A stretch of DNA of 33,775 nucleotides from Geoalkalibacter sp. (GCF_030605225.1 NZ_JAUWAV010000043.1:1-33775); one strand, 5' to 3'. Counted from the stretch's first letter, positions 9,383 through 19,018 are shown. Program-made: numbers and translations. The notes: a model not told the origin generated them from the sequence alone.

Positions 9383-10328
9383 GCAGGCAAAAATTTTCGT
9401 CGCCGGGCACCATGGGCTGGTTGGCTCGGCCATTGTTCGTCGCCTGCGGGCCGCGGGTTACGACAACCTGGTGCTGCGCTCGCGCGCGGAGCTCGATCTG
9501 TGCGAACAGGCGGCGGTCCGAGAATTTTTCCGGCGGGAGAAACCCGAGTATGTGTTTCTCGCCGCCGCCAAGGTGGGGGGCATCGTCGCCAACAGCACCT
9601 GGCCTGCCGACTTCATCTACGAGAATCTGGCGATCCAGACCAACGTCATTCACAGTGCCTGGGAAAATGGCGTCACACGCCTGCTGTTTCTCGGATCATC
9701 CTGCATCTATCCAAAATTCGCACCTCAGCCCATGCGTGAGGAGCACCTTCTTACCGGCGAACTCGAGCCGACCAACGAGCCCTACGCCGTGGCCAAGATC
9801 GCCGGCATCAAGATGTGCCAGTCCTACAACCGGCAGCACGGCACGCATTTTCTCTCGGTGATGCCGACCAATCTTTACGGTCCCAACGACAATTTCGATC
9901 TGACCAGCTCGCATGTCATCCCGGCGCTGATGCGCAAAGTCCATGAAGCAAAAATCCATGGCGCGCCGACCGTTGAAATTTGGGGGACGGGTACGCCGCG
10001 CCGTGAGTTTTTGCATGTCGACGATATGGCCGATGCCTGCGTGTATGTCATGGAGACGCCGCAAGCCAGGCTCGATGCCCAGGCCGCGCCGTTCTGGAAT
10101 GTCGGTACGGGCACGGATGTGACCATTGCCGAATTGGCGCAAATCATCTGTGATGTCGTCGGTTATCAGGGCAAACTGGTTTTCAATACGGAAAAACCCG
10201 ATGGTGCGCCGCGCAAGCTGCTGGATGTGAGGCGCTTGCAGGATCTGGGCTGGAAGGCGCGTATTGATTTGCACACCGGACTCGCCGATACCTACCAGTG
10301 GTTTTTGCAAAACCAGCATCGAGGGTGA
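9375..10328 (+). CDS. fcl: GDP-L-fucose synthase (epimerase/reductase)
   Basis: A 317-residue SDR enzyme (WcaG/Fcl) that turns GDP-4-keto-6-deoxymannose into GDP-L-fucose by 3,5-epimerisation and NADPH reduction. The dinucleotide loop GHHGLVG is at 11-17, the catalytic Ser region LGSSCIYP includes S108/S109, and Y137-x3-K141 lies in EPYAVAK. The ATG at 9375 overlaps the end of gmd, so translation is probably coupled; an upstream in-frame ATG at 9321 lies deep in gmd and is rejected. The product would feed the GT10 fucosyltransferase encoded at 3267-4313. Confidence 0.96.
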   Translation: MNKQAKIFVAGHHGLVGSAIVRRLRAAGYDNLVLRSRAELDLCEQAAVREFFRREKPEYVFLAAAKVGGIVANSTWPADFIYENLAIQTNVIHSAWENGVTRLLFLGSSCIYPKFAPQPMREEHLLTGELEPTNEPYAVAKIAGIKMCQSYNRQHGTHFLSVMPTNLYGPNDNFDLTSSHVIPALMRKVHEAKIHGAPTVEIWGTGTPRREFLHVDDMADACVYVMETPQARLDAQAAPFWNVGTGTDVTIAELAQIICDVVGYQGKLVFNTEKPDGAPRKLLDVRRLQDLGWKARIDLHTGLADTYQWFLQNQHRG

Positions 10329-10330
10329 GT

Positions 10331-10918
10331 ATGAACCTGGGCGAACAGATCGACGATCATTTCTTCCGTCATGCCGAGACGCTTGAATTGGCGCGAAAGG
10401 CGCTGGCGCCGACCATTGTGAAATGCACCGAGGCGCTGACCCATGCCTTGCGGGCCGGCAACAAGATTTTGCTTATGGGCAACGGCGGTTCCGCCGCTGA
10501 TGCCCAGCATTTCGCCGCCGAGCTGGTGGGGCGCTTTCTGCGCGAGCGCCGCGCGCTACCCGCGATTGCGCTGACCACCGATACTTCGCTGCTGACCGCC
10601 GTGGCCAATGATTTTGGTTTCGAGCAGGTGTTCAAACGCCAGGTGGAAGCCTTGGCCCGACCGGGCGATGTGGTGGTGGGCATCTCCACCAGCGGCAATT
10701 CGCCCAATGTCGCCCTGGCCCTGGAGGCGGCGCGCGCCATCGGCTGTATGACCGTCGGATTATTGGGTCGAGACGGCGGCGGCATCGCCCCCCTGGTCGA
10801 TATCGCTCTGACGGTGCCGGCCCAGCAAACGCCCCATATCCAGGAAGCCCATATCACCATCATTCATCTGCTCTGCGATCTGGTGGAGCGCACCCTGTTC
10901 GCCGAGGGCGAAAAATGA
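10331..10918 (+). CDS. gmhA: Sedoheptulose-7-phosphate isomerase (phosphoheptose isomerase)
   Basis: A 195-residue SIS-domain enzyme making D-glycero-D-manno-heptose 7-phosphate, the first step of ADP-heptose synthesis for LPS core. It shows GNGGSAADAQHFAAEL (50-65, with probable zinc ligands H60 and E64), STSGNSPN (119-126) and QTPHIQEAH near the C-terminus, which supplies the remaining metal ligands in the family. GAGG at 10321-10324 precedes the ATG by 6 nt, and only two bases separate it from fcl. Its TGA overlaps the next ATG (ATGA). Confidence 0.96.
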   Translation: MNLGEQIDDHFFRHAETLELARKALAPTIVKCTEALTHALRAGNKILLMGNGGSAADAQHFAAELVGRFLRERRALPAIALTTDTSLLTAVANDFGFEQVFKRQVEALARPGDVVVGISTSGNSPNVALALEAARAIGCMTVGLLGRDGGGIAPLVDIALTVPAQQTPHIQEAHITIIHLLCDLVERTLFAEGEK

Positions 10919-11874
10919 GCCGAACCTACCGTCCCATCGATCTGTCCCGCATCAAGACCTACTCCATCAAAACCCGCGACAACAAGGTCAATGTGCGCGA
11001 GCATTTCGCAACGCCTCCGCGCGCGGGTCTGAGCTTTGCAGAGTTTTTCGCCGGGATGCCCCGGCTGCTGGGTGCCGACAGCCTGCGCGGCGTGGTTGAT
11101 GCGGTGGTCGAGGCGCGGCGCCGCGATCGGCCCGTGGTTCTGGCCATGGGCGGGCACGTGATCAAGTGCGGGTTGCAGCCGGTGCTTAAAGCGCTGATCG
11201 AGGCCGGGGTGATTACGGCGGTGGCGATGAACGGCTCGGCGGCGATTCACGATTTCGAGGTGTCCCTGGTCGGTGCCACCTCCGAGGATGTGGGGGCGGT
11301 GCTGCATTCCGGCGATTTCGGTTTCTCCGAGGAGACCGGCGGCGGCATGAACCGCGCTCTGCAGGCAGGACTTGCTTCAGGCCTGGGCTATGGCGAAGCC
11401 ATTGGCCGCTGCATCGTCGATCAGGGCCATCCCCATCGCGACGCGAGCCTGCTGGCGGCCTGCGTGGACAACGCCATTCCCGTGACCGTGCATGTCGCCC
11501 TGGGCACCGATATCATCCATCAGCATCCCAGCGCCGACGGCGCCGTGGCCGGGGAGATGACCTTTCGCGATTTTCGCCTGCTGACTGCCGTTGTTGCCGA
11601 CCTGAGCGGCGGGGTGTGGCTCAACGTCGGCTCGGCGGTGCTGCTGCCCGAGGTGTTTCTCAAGGCGCTCTCCATCGCCCAGAACCTCGGTCATCAGGTC
11701 GATGGCTTCACCACCGCCAATTTCGATATGATCCAGCATTACCGGCCCCTGACCAACGTGGTGAAACGGCCGACCTCGGGCCATGGCCGCGGCTATACCA
11801 TCACCGGCCACCACGAGATCAACATCCCGCTGCTGGCGGCGGCGGTGCTGGACAGATTCAAGGATCGGGGGTGA
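10915..11874 (+). CDS. Conserved protein of unknown function, distantly deoxyhypusine-synthase-like, in the heptose operon
   Basis: A 319-residue soluble protein without signal peptide or membrane segment. It contains Gly-rich blocks: LAMGGHVIKCGL (77-87), MNGSAAIHDFEVSLVG (105-120), GATSEDV, FGFSEETGGG, HVALGTDIIHQHPSADG (193-209) and VWLNVGSAVLLPEVFLKA (234-251). The order and the final 'GG-V-hydrophobic-GS-V' segment recall the NAD-binding deoxyhypusine synthase fold. However, the catalytic lysine of that enzyme (GGGVVKHH region) is missing; the matching region reads NVGSAVLLPE. It overlaps gmhA by 4 nt and sits 7 nt before hldE, so it is co-translated with heptose genes. A role in heptose or nucleotide-sugar metabolism is a context inference only; I do not assign a reaction. 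Confidence 0.6.
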   Translation: MSRTYRPIDLSRIKTYSIKTRDNKVNVREHFATPPRAGLSFAEFFAGMPRLLGADSLRGVVDAVVEARRRDRPVVLAMGGHVIKCGLQPVLKALIEAGVITAVAMNGSAAIHDFEVSLVGATSEDVGAVLHSGDFGFSEETGGGMNRALQAGLASGLGYGEAIGRCIVDQGHPHRDASLLAACVDNAIPVTVHVALGTDIIHQHPSADGAVAGEMTFRDFRLLTAVVADLSGGVWLNVGSAVLLPEVFLKALSIAQNLGHQVDGFTTANFDMIQHYRPLTNVVKRPTSGHGRGYTITGHHEINIPLLAAAVLDRFKDRG

Positions 11875-11881
11875 GGGGACC

Positions 11882-13354
11882 ATGGATCGCGTTGCAATCG
11901 AATCCTTTCTTGCGCGTCTTCCCGGACTCAAAGCCCTGGTGGTCGGCGATCTGATGCTCGATGAATATGTGTGGGGCCGCACCGAGCGCATCTCCCCCGA
12001 GGCTCCCGTGCAGGTCGTGGACGTGGTGCGTCAGGATCTGCGCCTGGGTGGGGCGGGCAACGTGGTCAACAACCTGGTGGCCCTGGGCTGCCGCATCGAG
12101 GTGGCCGGCGCCCTCGGCGACGATGACGATGGCCGAAGCCTGCGCGCCATGCTGGCGGCGGCGGGTATCGGTACTGGCGGGTTGGTGTTCGCGCCCGGGC
12201 GCACCACCAGCCGCAAGACCCGCATCCTCGCGAGCAACCAGCAGATGCTGCGCATCGACCGGGAAAGCAAGGATCCCATCGGCACGGAACTGGAAACGCA
12301 GCTAATCGAGCGCATCCGCGCCCTGGTCGCCGGCTGCCAGGTCATTCTCGTGTCCGATTATCTCAAGGGCGTGCTGACCGAGGGCCTGTTGCGCGAGATC
12401 TTCGCCATCGGGCGAGCGACCGGCATTCCCGTCGTCGTCGATCCCAAGGGCAGTGATTATCGCAAATATCTGGGCGCGACCCTGCTCACGCCCAACCGCA
12501 AGGAAGCACAAGCCGCCTCGGGCATCGCCATCACTGACCAAGCCGGCCTGTGTCGCGCGGGTCGGGCGCTGCGCGATTCCCTGCGGCTGGAAGCCCTGGT
12601 GCTGACACGCAGCGAAGAGGGCATGAGCCTGTTTCTCGCCGACGGCCGCGAGGTGCACCTGCCCACCGAGGCGCGGGAAGTGTTTGATGTTTCCGGCGCG
12701 GGCGATACGGTGCTGTCGCTGCTCGGCGCCGGGCTGGGCGCCGGGCTGTCCGTGGAGCAGGCCGCCCAGGTGGCCAATCTGGCGGCGGGCATCGTGGTCG
12801 GCAAGGTCGGCACCTCCACCGTCTCCCCCGAGGAAATTCTCGAGGTCGTCGGCCGCCGGCATTCCGACAGCGATCTGAAAATAAAAAACCGAGAAATCCT
12901 AAGTGTTCTTCTCGAGCGCGAACGCGAGCGCGGCAAGCGCATCGTCTTCACCAACGGCTGTTTCGACCTGTTGCACGTCGGGCATGTGAAATACCTGCAA
13001 AAAGCCCGCAACCTCGGTGATCTGCTGGTGCTCGGGCTCAACTCGGACGCTTCCATCCGCCGCCTCAAGGGCCCCAAGCGCCCGCTCATCGGCGAGGAGG
13101 AGCGCGCCCATCTCCTGGCCGCCCTCAAGTGCATCGATTACGTCGTCATTTTCGACGAGGACACGCCCTTTGAGCTGATCGGCGCCCTGCGCCCGCACAT
13201 CCTGGTCAAGGGTGGGGATTACGCGCCCGAGGGCGTGGTCGGCAAGGAGTTGGTGGAAAGCTACGGCGGACGGGTCGAAATCATCCCCTTCGTGGACGGC
13301 AAGTCCACAACCAACGTCATCGAAACGATTCTCGAGCGCTATCGGGATGACTGA
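11882..13354 (+). CDS. hldE: Bifunctional heptose 7-phosphate kinase / heptose 1-phosphate adenylyltransferase
   Basis: A 490-residue two-domain enzyme. The N-terminal PfkB/ribokinase domain (about 1-320) phosphorylates heptose 7-phosphate at C1; it shows GDLMLDEYVWG near residue 22, GGAGNVVNNL and the catalytic GAGD at 272-275. The C-terminal cytidylyltransferase-like domain (about 345-490) adenylates heptose 1-phosphate; it shows FTNGCFDLLHVGH with HxGH at 365-368. The fusion makes this the standard Gram-negative HldE, so ADP- rather than GDP-heptose is made. The ATG at 11882 follows GAGGGG; upstream in-frame starts lie inside the preceding gene. It overlaps gmhB by 8 nt. Confidence 0.97.
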   Translation: MDRVAIESFLARLPGLKALVVGDLMLDEYVWGRTERISPEAPVQVVDVVRQDLRLGGAGNVVNNLVALGCRIEVAGALGDDDDGRSLRAMLAAAGIGTGGLVFAPGRTTSRKTRILASNQQMLRIDRESKDPIGTELETQLIERIRALVAGCQVILVSDYLKGVLTEGLLREIFAIGRATGIPVVVDPKGSDYRKYLGATLLTPNRKEAQAASGIAITDQAGLCRAGRALRDSLRLEALVLTRSEEGMSLFLADGREVHLPTEAREVFDVSGAGDTVLSLLGAGLGAGLSVEQAAQVANLAAGIVVGKVGTSTVSPEEILEVVGRRHSDSDLKIKNREILSVLLERERERGKRIVFTNGCFDLLHVGHVKYLQKARNLGDLLVLGLNSDASIRRLKGPKRPLIGEEERAHLLAALKCIDYVVIFDEDTPFELIGALRPHILVKGGDYAPEGVVGKELVESYGGRVEIIPFVDGKSTTNVIETILERYRDD

Positions 13355-13931
13355 GCAAGCAGAGCGTCGCGCGGTGTTCCTCGATCGCGACGGGACGATC
13401 AATGTCGAAAAGGATTATCTTTTCCGTCCCGAGGAATTTGAGTTCATCCCCGGTGCGCCCGAGGCTATCGCGCGGCTCAATCAGGCAGGCTTTCTTGTCG
13501 TGGTCGTGACCAACCAGTCGGGGGTGGCGCGGGGGTATTTCGGGGAAGCGGACGTTCGACGGCTGCATGATTTTATTCAGCGCAAGCTGGCTGATCATGG
13601 GGCCGTCGTCGATGCCTTCTATCTGTGTCCCCATCATCCCGAGCATGGGGTCGGACCCTACAGGGTCGCGTGCGATTGCCGCAAGGGTCATCCGGGCATG
13701 CTGTTGCGCGCGGCCGTGGAGCACCAGATTGATCTGCGCCGCTCCTTCATGGTCGGCGACAAGCTGGCCGACGTGGAGGCGGGGAATCGCGCCGGATGCC
13801 GCTCCCTGCTGGTGCTGAGCGGCTACGGGCCCGAGGACGCGAAAAAGTTGCAGCCCGGGGAGGCCGTGGTCGTCGCGGATCTCTCCGCGGCGGTGGACGA
13901 AATTCTGCGAAGCGAGGAAACTCCATCATGA
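13347..13931 (+). CDS. gmhB: D-glycero-D-manno-heptose 1,7-bisphosphate 7-phosphatase
   Basis: A 194-residue HAD-superfamily phosphatase that removes the C7 phosphate between the two HldE reactions. The HAD nucleophile motif DRDGT is at 13-17, [11 protein letters not shown] follows, and a Cys/His zinc-binding loop begins at C94 (CPHHPEHG, then CDCRKGHPG). The C-terminal metal motif is [12 protein letters not shown]. The ATG at 13347 lies within the end of hldE. Its stop overlaps the next ATG (ATGA). With gmhA and hldE, the pathway to ADP-D-glycero-D-manno-heptose is complete here; the final epimerase HldD is not in this window. Confidence 0.96.
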   Translation: MTEQAERRAVFLDRDGTINVEKDYLFRPEEFEFIPGAPEAIARLNQAGFLVVVVTNQSGVARGYFGEADVRRLHDFIQRKLADHGAVVDAFYLCPHHPEHGVGPYRVACDCRKGHPGMLLRAAVEHQIDLRRSFMVGDKLADVEAGNRAGCRSLLVLSGYGPEDAKKLQPGEAVVVADLSAAVDEILRSEETPS

Positions 13932-14950
13932 GCGCACCATCAGAGAAGATTCTCGTCACCGGCGCCGCCGGGTTCATCGGTTATCATCTGTGCGAGCGGC
14001 TGCTCGGCGAAGGATATGAGGTGGTCGGTCTCGACAACCTCAACGACTATTACGAGGTGTCCCTCAAGCAGGCGCGCCTGGCGCGACTCGTCGGGCGCGA
14101 GGGCTTTCGCTTCGTGCGCATGGATCTGGCGGATCGCGACAGCATGGCGGCCTTGTTCGCGCGGGAAAAATTCCAGCGCGTCGTCAACCTCGCCGCCCAG
14201 GCCGGGGTGCGCTACTCCCTGACCAATCCCCACGCCTACATCGACAGCAACCTGGTGGGCTTCATCAATATCCTCGAAGGCTGCCGGCACCATCAGGTCG
14301 AGCACCTGGTCTACGCCTCGTCGAGCTCGGTGTACGGCGCCAACACGCGCATGCCCTTTTCCATCCACGACAACGTCGATCATCCGGTGTCGCTCTACGC
14401 CGCGAGCAAAAAAGCCAACGAACTGATGGCCCACACCTACAGCCATCTCTACGGCCTGCCGACCACGGGGCTGCGCTTCTTCACCGTCTATGGCCCCTGG
14501 GGCCGGCCGGACATGGCGCTGTTTTTGTTCACCAAGGCGATTCTCGCCGGACGGCCCATCGACGTCTACAACCATGGCCGCATGCAGCGCGACTTCACCT
14601 ACATCGACGACATCATCGAAGGCGTGACGCGGGTGACATTCCGAACCGCGGCGCCCAATCCCCACTGGCGGGGCGATGCGCCCGATCCCGGCACCAGCGC
14701 GGCGCCCTATCGGCTCTACAACATCGGCAACAACAATCCCGTCGAACTGCTGGCGATGATTGGCATTCTCGAGCAGGAACTCGGCCGCGCGGCGCAAAAG
14801 AATCTCATGCCCCTGCAACCGGGCGATGTGCCCGCGACCTACGCCGACGTCGATGATCTGATGCGCGATACGGGCTTTCGCCCCGCGACACCCTTGCAGG
14901 AGGGTATTCGGCGCTTCGTCGCCTGGTATCGGGAATTCTATCCAGGCTGA
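13928..14950 (+). CDS. NAD-dependent epimerase, UDP-glucuronate 4-epimerase type
   Basis: A 340-residue extended SDR protein closest to the CapI/LspL-type UDP-glucuronate 4-epimerases that make UDP-galacturonate. The NAD loop TGAAGFIG is at 11-18, DNLNDYY at 36-42, [10 protein letters not shown] follows, and the Y157-x3-K161 pair sits in YAASKKANE. Also present are [17 protein letters not shown] and the QPGDV segment typical of this group. The sequence does not resemble HldD, although its operon position might suggest it. It overlaps gmhB by 4 nt and is the last gene of the operon. GalA occurs in many LPS cores and O-antigens. Confidence 0.88.
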   Translation: MSAPSEKILVTGAAGFIGYHLCERLLGEGYEVVGLDNLNDYYEVSLKQARLARLVGREGFRFVRMDLADRDSMAALFAREKFQRVVNLAAQAGVRYSLTNPHAYIDSNLVGFINILEGCRHHQVEHLVYASSSSVYGANTRMPFSIHDNVDHPVSLYAASKKANELMAHTYSHLYGLPTTGLRFFTVYGPWGRPDMALFLFTKAILAGRPIDVYNHGRMQRDFTYIDDIIEGVTRVTFRTAAPNPHWRGDAPDPGTSAAPYRLYNIGNNNPVELLAMIGILEQELGRAAQKNLMPLQPGDVPATYADVDDLMRDTGFRPATPLQEGIRRFVAWYREFYPG

Positions 14951-14976
14951 AGCATCCCCGATTCACACAACGACTG

Positions 14977-15015
14977 AAAAAGGCCACCGCAGAATCTGCC
15001 GGTGGCCTTTTTTTC
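14977..15015 (+). terminator. Bidirectional rho-independent terminator
   Basis: GGCCACCG (14982-14989) pairs with CGGTGGCC (15000-15007), enclosing a small GCAGA/TCTGC inner dyad. It is flanked by A5 on the left and T7 on the right, so it can stop both the + strand LPS operon ending at 14950 and minus-strand thrC ending at 15034. Confidence 0.9.
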
Positions 15016-15033
15016 TGGTAATGAAAGGGATTT

Positions 15034-16422
15034 TCAGCAGGCATTTTTCACCACGAATTTTCGCACGGCCTCGGCGGAGGCGGGGATGACCTGGCAGCGT
15101 TTGGGTTTGGCTTCGATGCCTTGCAGGGAGGCGGGGCGTTGCGGATCCTTGCCGATGGCCTGGCGCACGGCTTCGCCGAACTTGGCGGGGTGCGCGGTGG
15201 CCAGGCAGATCATGGGGCATTGGCCGGTGGAGAGTTCCTGGGCGGCGCGCACGCCGACGGCGGTGTGGGGGTCGAGGACGTAGCCGGTTTGCTCCTGGAA
15301 GGCGCGGATGGTGGCCAGGGTCTGGGAATCATCCACGGCGAGGGCGGCGAATTCGGACTGGATCCGCGCCTGCTGCTCGGCGCTGAAGCGCAGGCGGCCC
15401 TGGGCGCGGAAATCGGCCATGGCCTGGGTGACGGCGGCGCCGTCCTCGTCGAGCAGGTAATAGAGGTAGCGTTCGAAGTTGCTGGCGATCTGGATGTCCA
15501 TGGAGGGCGACAGGGTGGTGGCGACCTTGCCCAGGGAATAGTCGCCGTCGCGCACCATGCGCGCCAGGATGTTGTTCTCGTTGGTGGCGAGAATCAGCTG
15601 CCGGATGGGCAGGCCCATGCGCCGCGCGATGTAGCCGGCGAAAATGTCGCCGAAATTGCCCGTCGGCACGGAAAAGCTGACCTCGCGGCAATCGGTGAGG
15701 CGCCGCACGCGGCCGAAGGCATAGAAGTAATAGACCACCTGCGCCAGCACGCGGGCCCAGTTGATTGAGTTGACGGCGCCCAGGGCGTACTGGTTTTTGA
15801 AGGCGACGTCGCCGAAGATCTCCTTGACGATGGCCTGGGCGTCGTCGAAGGTGCCTTCGACGGCGAGGTTGAAGACATTGGCGTCGGTCACGGTGGTCAT
15901 CTGCAGCTCCTGGATGGGCGAGACCTTGCCGTGGGGATGCAGAATGAAGATGTGGATGTTTTCCTTGCCGCGCACGCCGGCGATGGCGGCGCTGCCCGTG
16001 TCGCCCGAGGTGGCGCCGAGGATGTTCATTTTTTGGCCGCGTTCGGCAAGCAGGTACTCGAAGAGATTGCCCAGAAACTGCAGGGCGACGTCCTTGAAGG
16101 CCAGCGTCGGCCCGTGGAACAGCTCAAGGATGTAGACGCCGTCCTCATGCACCACCGGCGTGATGTCCGGATGGGTGAAGCTGCGGTAGGAGCGCTCGAT
16201 GAGGGTCTTGAGATCGGCCGAGGGCAGATCCGTGGCATACAGGGAGAGGATCTGAAAGGCCAGCTCCGGGTAGTCCAGTTTTGCCAGGGCTTCAATGTCG
16301 CCGGCGCCCAGGCTGGGAATGGTTTCAGGCAGCAGCAGGCCGCCGTCGTCGGCCAGGCCCATGAGCACGGCATCCTTGAAGGAAAGGCCGCTGACGCCGC
16401 CGCGGGTACTCTGGTAGCGCAT
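15034..16422 (-). CDS. thrC: Threonine synthase
   Basis: A 462-residue PLP enzyme converting O-phospho-L-homoserine to threonine. It starts MRYQSTRGGVSGLSFKDAVL, as in long-form bacterial/yeast-type ThrC, and has ATDLPSADLKTL. The PLP lysine is K110 in GPTLAFKDVALQF, followed by NILGATSGDTGSAA for phosphate binding and SVPTGNFGDIFAG. The ATG complementary to 16420-16422 has AGGAG 9 nt upstream; the longer in-frame extension to 16554 crosses a terminator and promoter and is rejected. Transcribed alone and convergent with the LPS operon. Confidence 0.97.
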   Translation of the reverse strand: MRYQSTRGGVSGLSFKDAVLMGLADDGGLLLPETIPSLGAGDIEALAKLDYPELAFQILSLYATDLPSADLKTLIERSYRSFTHPDITPVVHEDGVYILELFHGPTLAFKDVALQFLGNLFEYLLAERGQKMNILGATSGDTGSAAIAGVRGKENIHIFILHPHGKVSPIQELQMTTVTDANVFNLAVEGTFDDAQAIVKEIFGDVAFKNQYALGAVNSINWARVLAQVVYYFYAFGRVRRLTDCREVSFSVPTGNFGDIFAGYIARRMGLPIRQLILATNENNILARMVRDGDYSLGKVATTLSPSMDIQIASNFERYLYYLLDEDGAAVTQAMADFRAQGRLRFSAEQQARIQSEFAALAVDDSQTLATIRAFQEQTGYVLDPHTAVGVRAAQELSTGQCPMICLATAHPAKFGEAVRQAIGKDPQRPASLQGIEAKPKRCQVIPASAEAVRKFVVKNAC

Positions 16423-16455
16423 GAGTTTTTTCTCCTCGGGTGAAATGTCGCGGCC

Positions 16456-16484
16456 ACTATAGCAGAAGAGGTTTGGACTGCAAA
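16456..16484 (-). promoter_or_regulatory. Predicted thrC promoter
   Basis: On the minus strand a TG-C-TATAGT extended -10 (hexamer at 16456-16461) has TTTGCA (16479-16484) 17 bp upstream. It lies between the maeB terminator and the thrC ribosome site, giving a leader of about 25-30 nt. There is no room for a leader-peptide attenuator. Confidence 0.6.
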
Positions 16485-16500
16485 GAATTCGAGAATCCGC

Positions 16501-16538
16501 CACACAAAAGGGGGAGCCGAGGCTCCCCCTTTTGTGTG
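16501..16538 (-). terminator. Rho-independent terminator of maeB (perfect 18-bp stem)
   Basis: An uninterrupted 18-bp inverted repeat (16501-16518 with 16521-16538) around a GA centre, with a GC-rich core of GGGGGAGCC/GGCTCCCCC and A4/T4 flanks inside the stem. It lies 26 nt past the maeB stop. Its symmetry would allow it to act in either direction. Confidence 0.85.
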
Positions 16539-16563
16539 GGTGTGCGTTGATCAAACCGGAGCG

Positions 16564-18831
16564 TCAGACTTTCTCCGCGAGGGTTTCCTGCACGTCGACC
16601 ACGGCCACGGCGGCCATGTTGACGATCTCGGCGACGCTGTCGCCGCGCTGCAGGACGTGAATCGGCTTTTTCATGCCCATGAGGATGGGCCCGATGGTTT
16701 CGGCGCCGCCGAGTTTGTTCAGCATCTTGTAGCAGATGTTGCCCGATTGCAGGTCGGGGAAGATAAACACGTTGGCATCGCCCTTGAGACTGGAGAAGGG
16801 GTATTGCTTCTCCATCAAATCGGGATCCAGGGCCACATTGGCCTGCATCTCGCCATCGACGATGAGGTCGGGCGCCCATTCCTTGACCAGCTTGGTCGCC
16901 TTGGCCACCTTGTTGGTCAAGGGGTGCGGCGCGCTGCCGAAATTGGAGAACGACAGCATGGCGATGCGCGGCTTGACGTCGAAATAACGGGCCTTGGCGG
17001 CCGTGAGGATGGCTGTTTCCGCCAACTCTTCCGCCGTCGGTTCAATGGTCACGGTGGCATCGGCGCAGAACACCACGTCTTTTTTGAAGACCAGCATGTA
17101 CAGACCGTGCACCTTGGAGAGGTGATCCTTTTTGCCGATGATCTCCAGCGCCGGGCGGATGGTGTCGGGATAGTGATGGGTGATGCCCGAGAGCAGGGTG
17201 TCGGCATCGCCCAGATGCACCATCATCGAGCCGTAGTAGTTGCGGTTCTTGCGGATCAGGCGCTTGGCCTCGGCCAGGGTGATGCCCTTGCGCTGACGCA
17301 GTTTGAAAAATTCCTCGGTATATCTCTCCGCCTGGGGAGCCGTCATGGGGTCGATGATTTCGACATTGCCGAGATCGAGCCCCAGCTCCCTGATGCGGGC
17401 GTTGATCTCGTCCGGATTGCCGAGCAGCACGGGAACGGCGATGCTTTCGTCGAGGAGAATCTGTGCCGCGCGCAGGATCTTGTCTTCTTCACCTTCAGGA
17501 AAGACGATGCGTTTCGGACTCGCTTTGGCCTTGTTGATCATGGTGCGCATGACCTGCTTGGAGCGGCCTTGCAGCGCTTCCAGGGACTCGCGGTAAGCAT
17601 TCATGTCCTTGATGGGACGGCGGGCGACGCCCGTATCCATGGCGGCCTGGGCCACGGCCGGCGCGACGTGCAGCAGAACGCGCGGGTCGAAGGGTTTGGG
17701 GATGATGTAGTTGCGGCCGAACTTGATGTCCTCGCCGGCATAGGCCCGGCGAACCGAGTCGGGCACGTCCATCTTGGCCAGATCCGCCAGCGCCTTGACG
17801 GCGGCGAGCTTCATTTCCACGTTGATGGCGCGCGCGTGGGTGTCCAGGGCGCCGCGGAACAAAAACGGGAAGCACAGCACGTTGTTGACCTGATTGGCAT
17901 AGTCGGAACGGCCGGTGCCGATGATGACGTCGTCGCGCACGGCCTTGGCTTCGGGCGGGGTGATTTCCGGATCGGGGTTGGCCATGGCGAACACGATGGG
18001 ATCCTTGGCCATGGATTTGAGCATCTCGGGCGTCAGGGCGCCCTTGGAGGAGAGGCCGAAGAAGATGTCGGCTCCGACAATCGCTTCGGCCAGGGTGCGC
18101 GCATCCGTCTCGGCGGCCAGGCGTTCCTTGTATTCGTTCATCCCTTCCGTGCGGCCCTTGTAGATGACTCCCTTGGTGTCGCACAGGATGACGTTGTTCT
18201 TGTCGATCCCCATGGTGATGGCCAAACTGGCGCTGGCGATGCCGGAGGCGCCGGCGCCGTTGACGACCATTTTCACCTTCTTGATGTCCTTGCCGACGAT
18301 CTCCAGGGCGTTGAGCATGCCGGCCGAGGCGATGATGGCGGTGCCGTGCTGATCATCGTGGAACACGGGGATGTCCATGATTTCGCACAGCTTCTCCTCG
18401 ATGTAGAAGCATTCGGGCCCCTTGATGTCTTCGAGGTTGATCCCGCCGAAGGTCGGTTCAAGAAGTTTAACGGTGCGGATCAACTCATCGGGATCCTTGG
18501 TGTCGATTTCGATGTCGAACACATCGATGTCGGCAAAGCTTTTAAACAGAACCCCTTTGCCCTCCATGACCGGCTTGCCGGCCAGGGCGCCGATGTCGCC
18601 GAGACCCAGGACCGCGGTGCCGTTGGACACCACCGCGACCAGGTTGCCCTTGGCGGTGTATTCATAGGCATCGGCCGGATTCTTCTCGATTTCCAGGCAG
18701 GGCTCGGCGACGCCGGGGCTGTAGGCGAGGGAGAGGTCGCGACTGGTGGCGCAGGGTTTGGTCGTGATGACCTCGATTTTACCTTTGCGGCCAGTGCTGT
18801 GGTAGTCCAGAGCATCTTGACGTTTGGACAT
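16564..18831 (-). CDS. maeB: NADP-type malic enzyme with phosphotransacetylase-like C-terminal domain
   Basis: A 755-residue MaeB. Residues about 1-430 are malic enzyme (malate to pyruvate plus CO2 with NAD(P)H). It shows [33 protein letters not shown], the metal/substrate motif HDDQHGTAI, and the dinucleotide loop [11 protein letters not shown]. Residues about 430-755 match phosphate acetyltransferase ([19 protein letters not shown], then [15 protein letters not shown] and [16 protein letters not shown]); in MaeB proteins this domain is usually regulatory, sensing acetyl-CoA, rather than catalytic. AAGGA lies 11 nt ahead of the ATG. A monocistronic unit with its own terminator, linking the TCA cycle and pyruvate. 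Confidence 0.97.
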   Translation of the reverse strand: MSKRQDALDYHSTGRKGKIEVITTKPCATSRDLSLAYSPGVAEPCLEIEKNPADAYEYTAKGNLVAVVSNGTAVLGLGDIGALAGKPVMEGKGVLFKSFADIDVFDIEIDTKDPDELIRTVKLLEPTFGGINLEDIKGPECFYIEEKLCEIMDIPVFHDDQHGTAIIASAGMLNALEIVGKDIKKVKMVVNGAGASGIASASLAITMGIDKNNVILCDTKGVIYKGRTEGMNEYKERLAAETDARTLAEAIVGADIFFGLSSKGALTPEMLKSMAKDPIVFAMANPDPEITPPEAKAVRDDVIIGTGRSDYANQVNNVLCFPFLFRGALDTHARAINVEMKLAAVKALADLAKMDVPDSVRRAYAGEDIKFGRNYIIPKPFDPRVLLHVAPAVAQAAMDTGVARRPIKDMNAYRESLEALQGRSKQVMRTMINKAKASPKRIVFPEGEEDKILRAAQILLDESIAVPVLLGNPDEINARIRELGLDLGNVEIIDPMTAPQAERYTEEFFKLRQRKGITLAEAKRLIRKNRNYYGSMMVHLGDADTLLSGITHHYPDTIRPALEIIGKKDHLSKVHGLYMLVFKKDVVFCADATVTIEPTAEELAETAILTAAKARYFDVKPRIAMLSFSNFGSAPHPLTNKVAKATKLVKEWAPDLIVDGEMQANVALDPDLMEKQYPFSSLKGDANVFIFPDLQSGNICYKMLNKLGGAETIGPILMGMKKPIHVLQRGDSVAEIVNMAAVAVVDVQETLAEKV

Positions 18832-18988
18832 GGGACACCAATCCTTTCACATGTTGGGGTTGAGAAAAAAATCACATGGCAAATAAAGCATGGGGTATAA
18901 TTTACCTTTAAGTATTTCCTTTTTACTTTCGCTGAAAAAATTTTTGGTTTTAGTCGTTTTTTCAAGTAGATATTTATTTTGGTTAAAA

Positions 18989-19018
18989 ACCATAGCGACG
19001 GCGCTGCATGCTTGTCAA
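18989..19018 (-). promoter_or_regulatory. Predicted maeB promoter
   Basis: On the minus strand a perfect TTGACA (19013-19018) is followed, 18 bp on, by TATGGT (18989-18994). Transcription from here would give an unusually long, AT-rich leader of about 150 nt before maeB. Later AT-rich elements (for example TTATAC on the minus strand near 18897) could serve instead. Confidence 0.45.

Noticed and set aside
10915-11874. Calling the heptose-operon protein a true deoxyhypusine synthase
   Set aside because: The lysine that forms the enzyme intermediate is not in the matching segment and no eIF5A-like substrate is expected; only a distant fold resemblance is claimed.
13928-14950. Calling the last operon gene hldD
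   Set aside because: Motifs and length fit UDP-glucuronate 4-epimerases; only its position suggests HldD.
16534-18900. 788-codon plus-strand frame opposite maeB
   Set aside because: Low-complexity composition and antisense to a complete malic enzyme gene.
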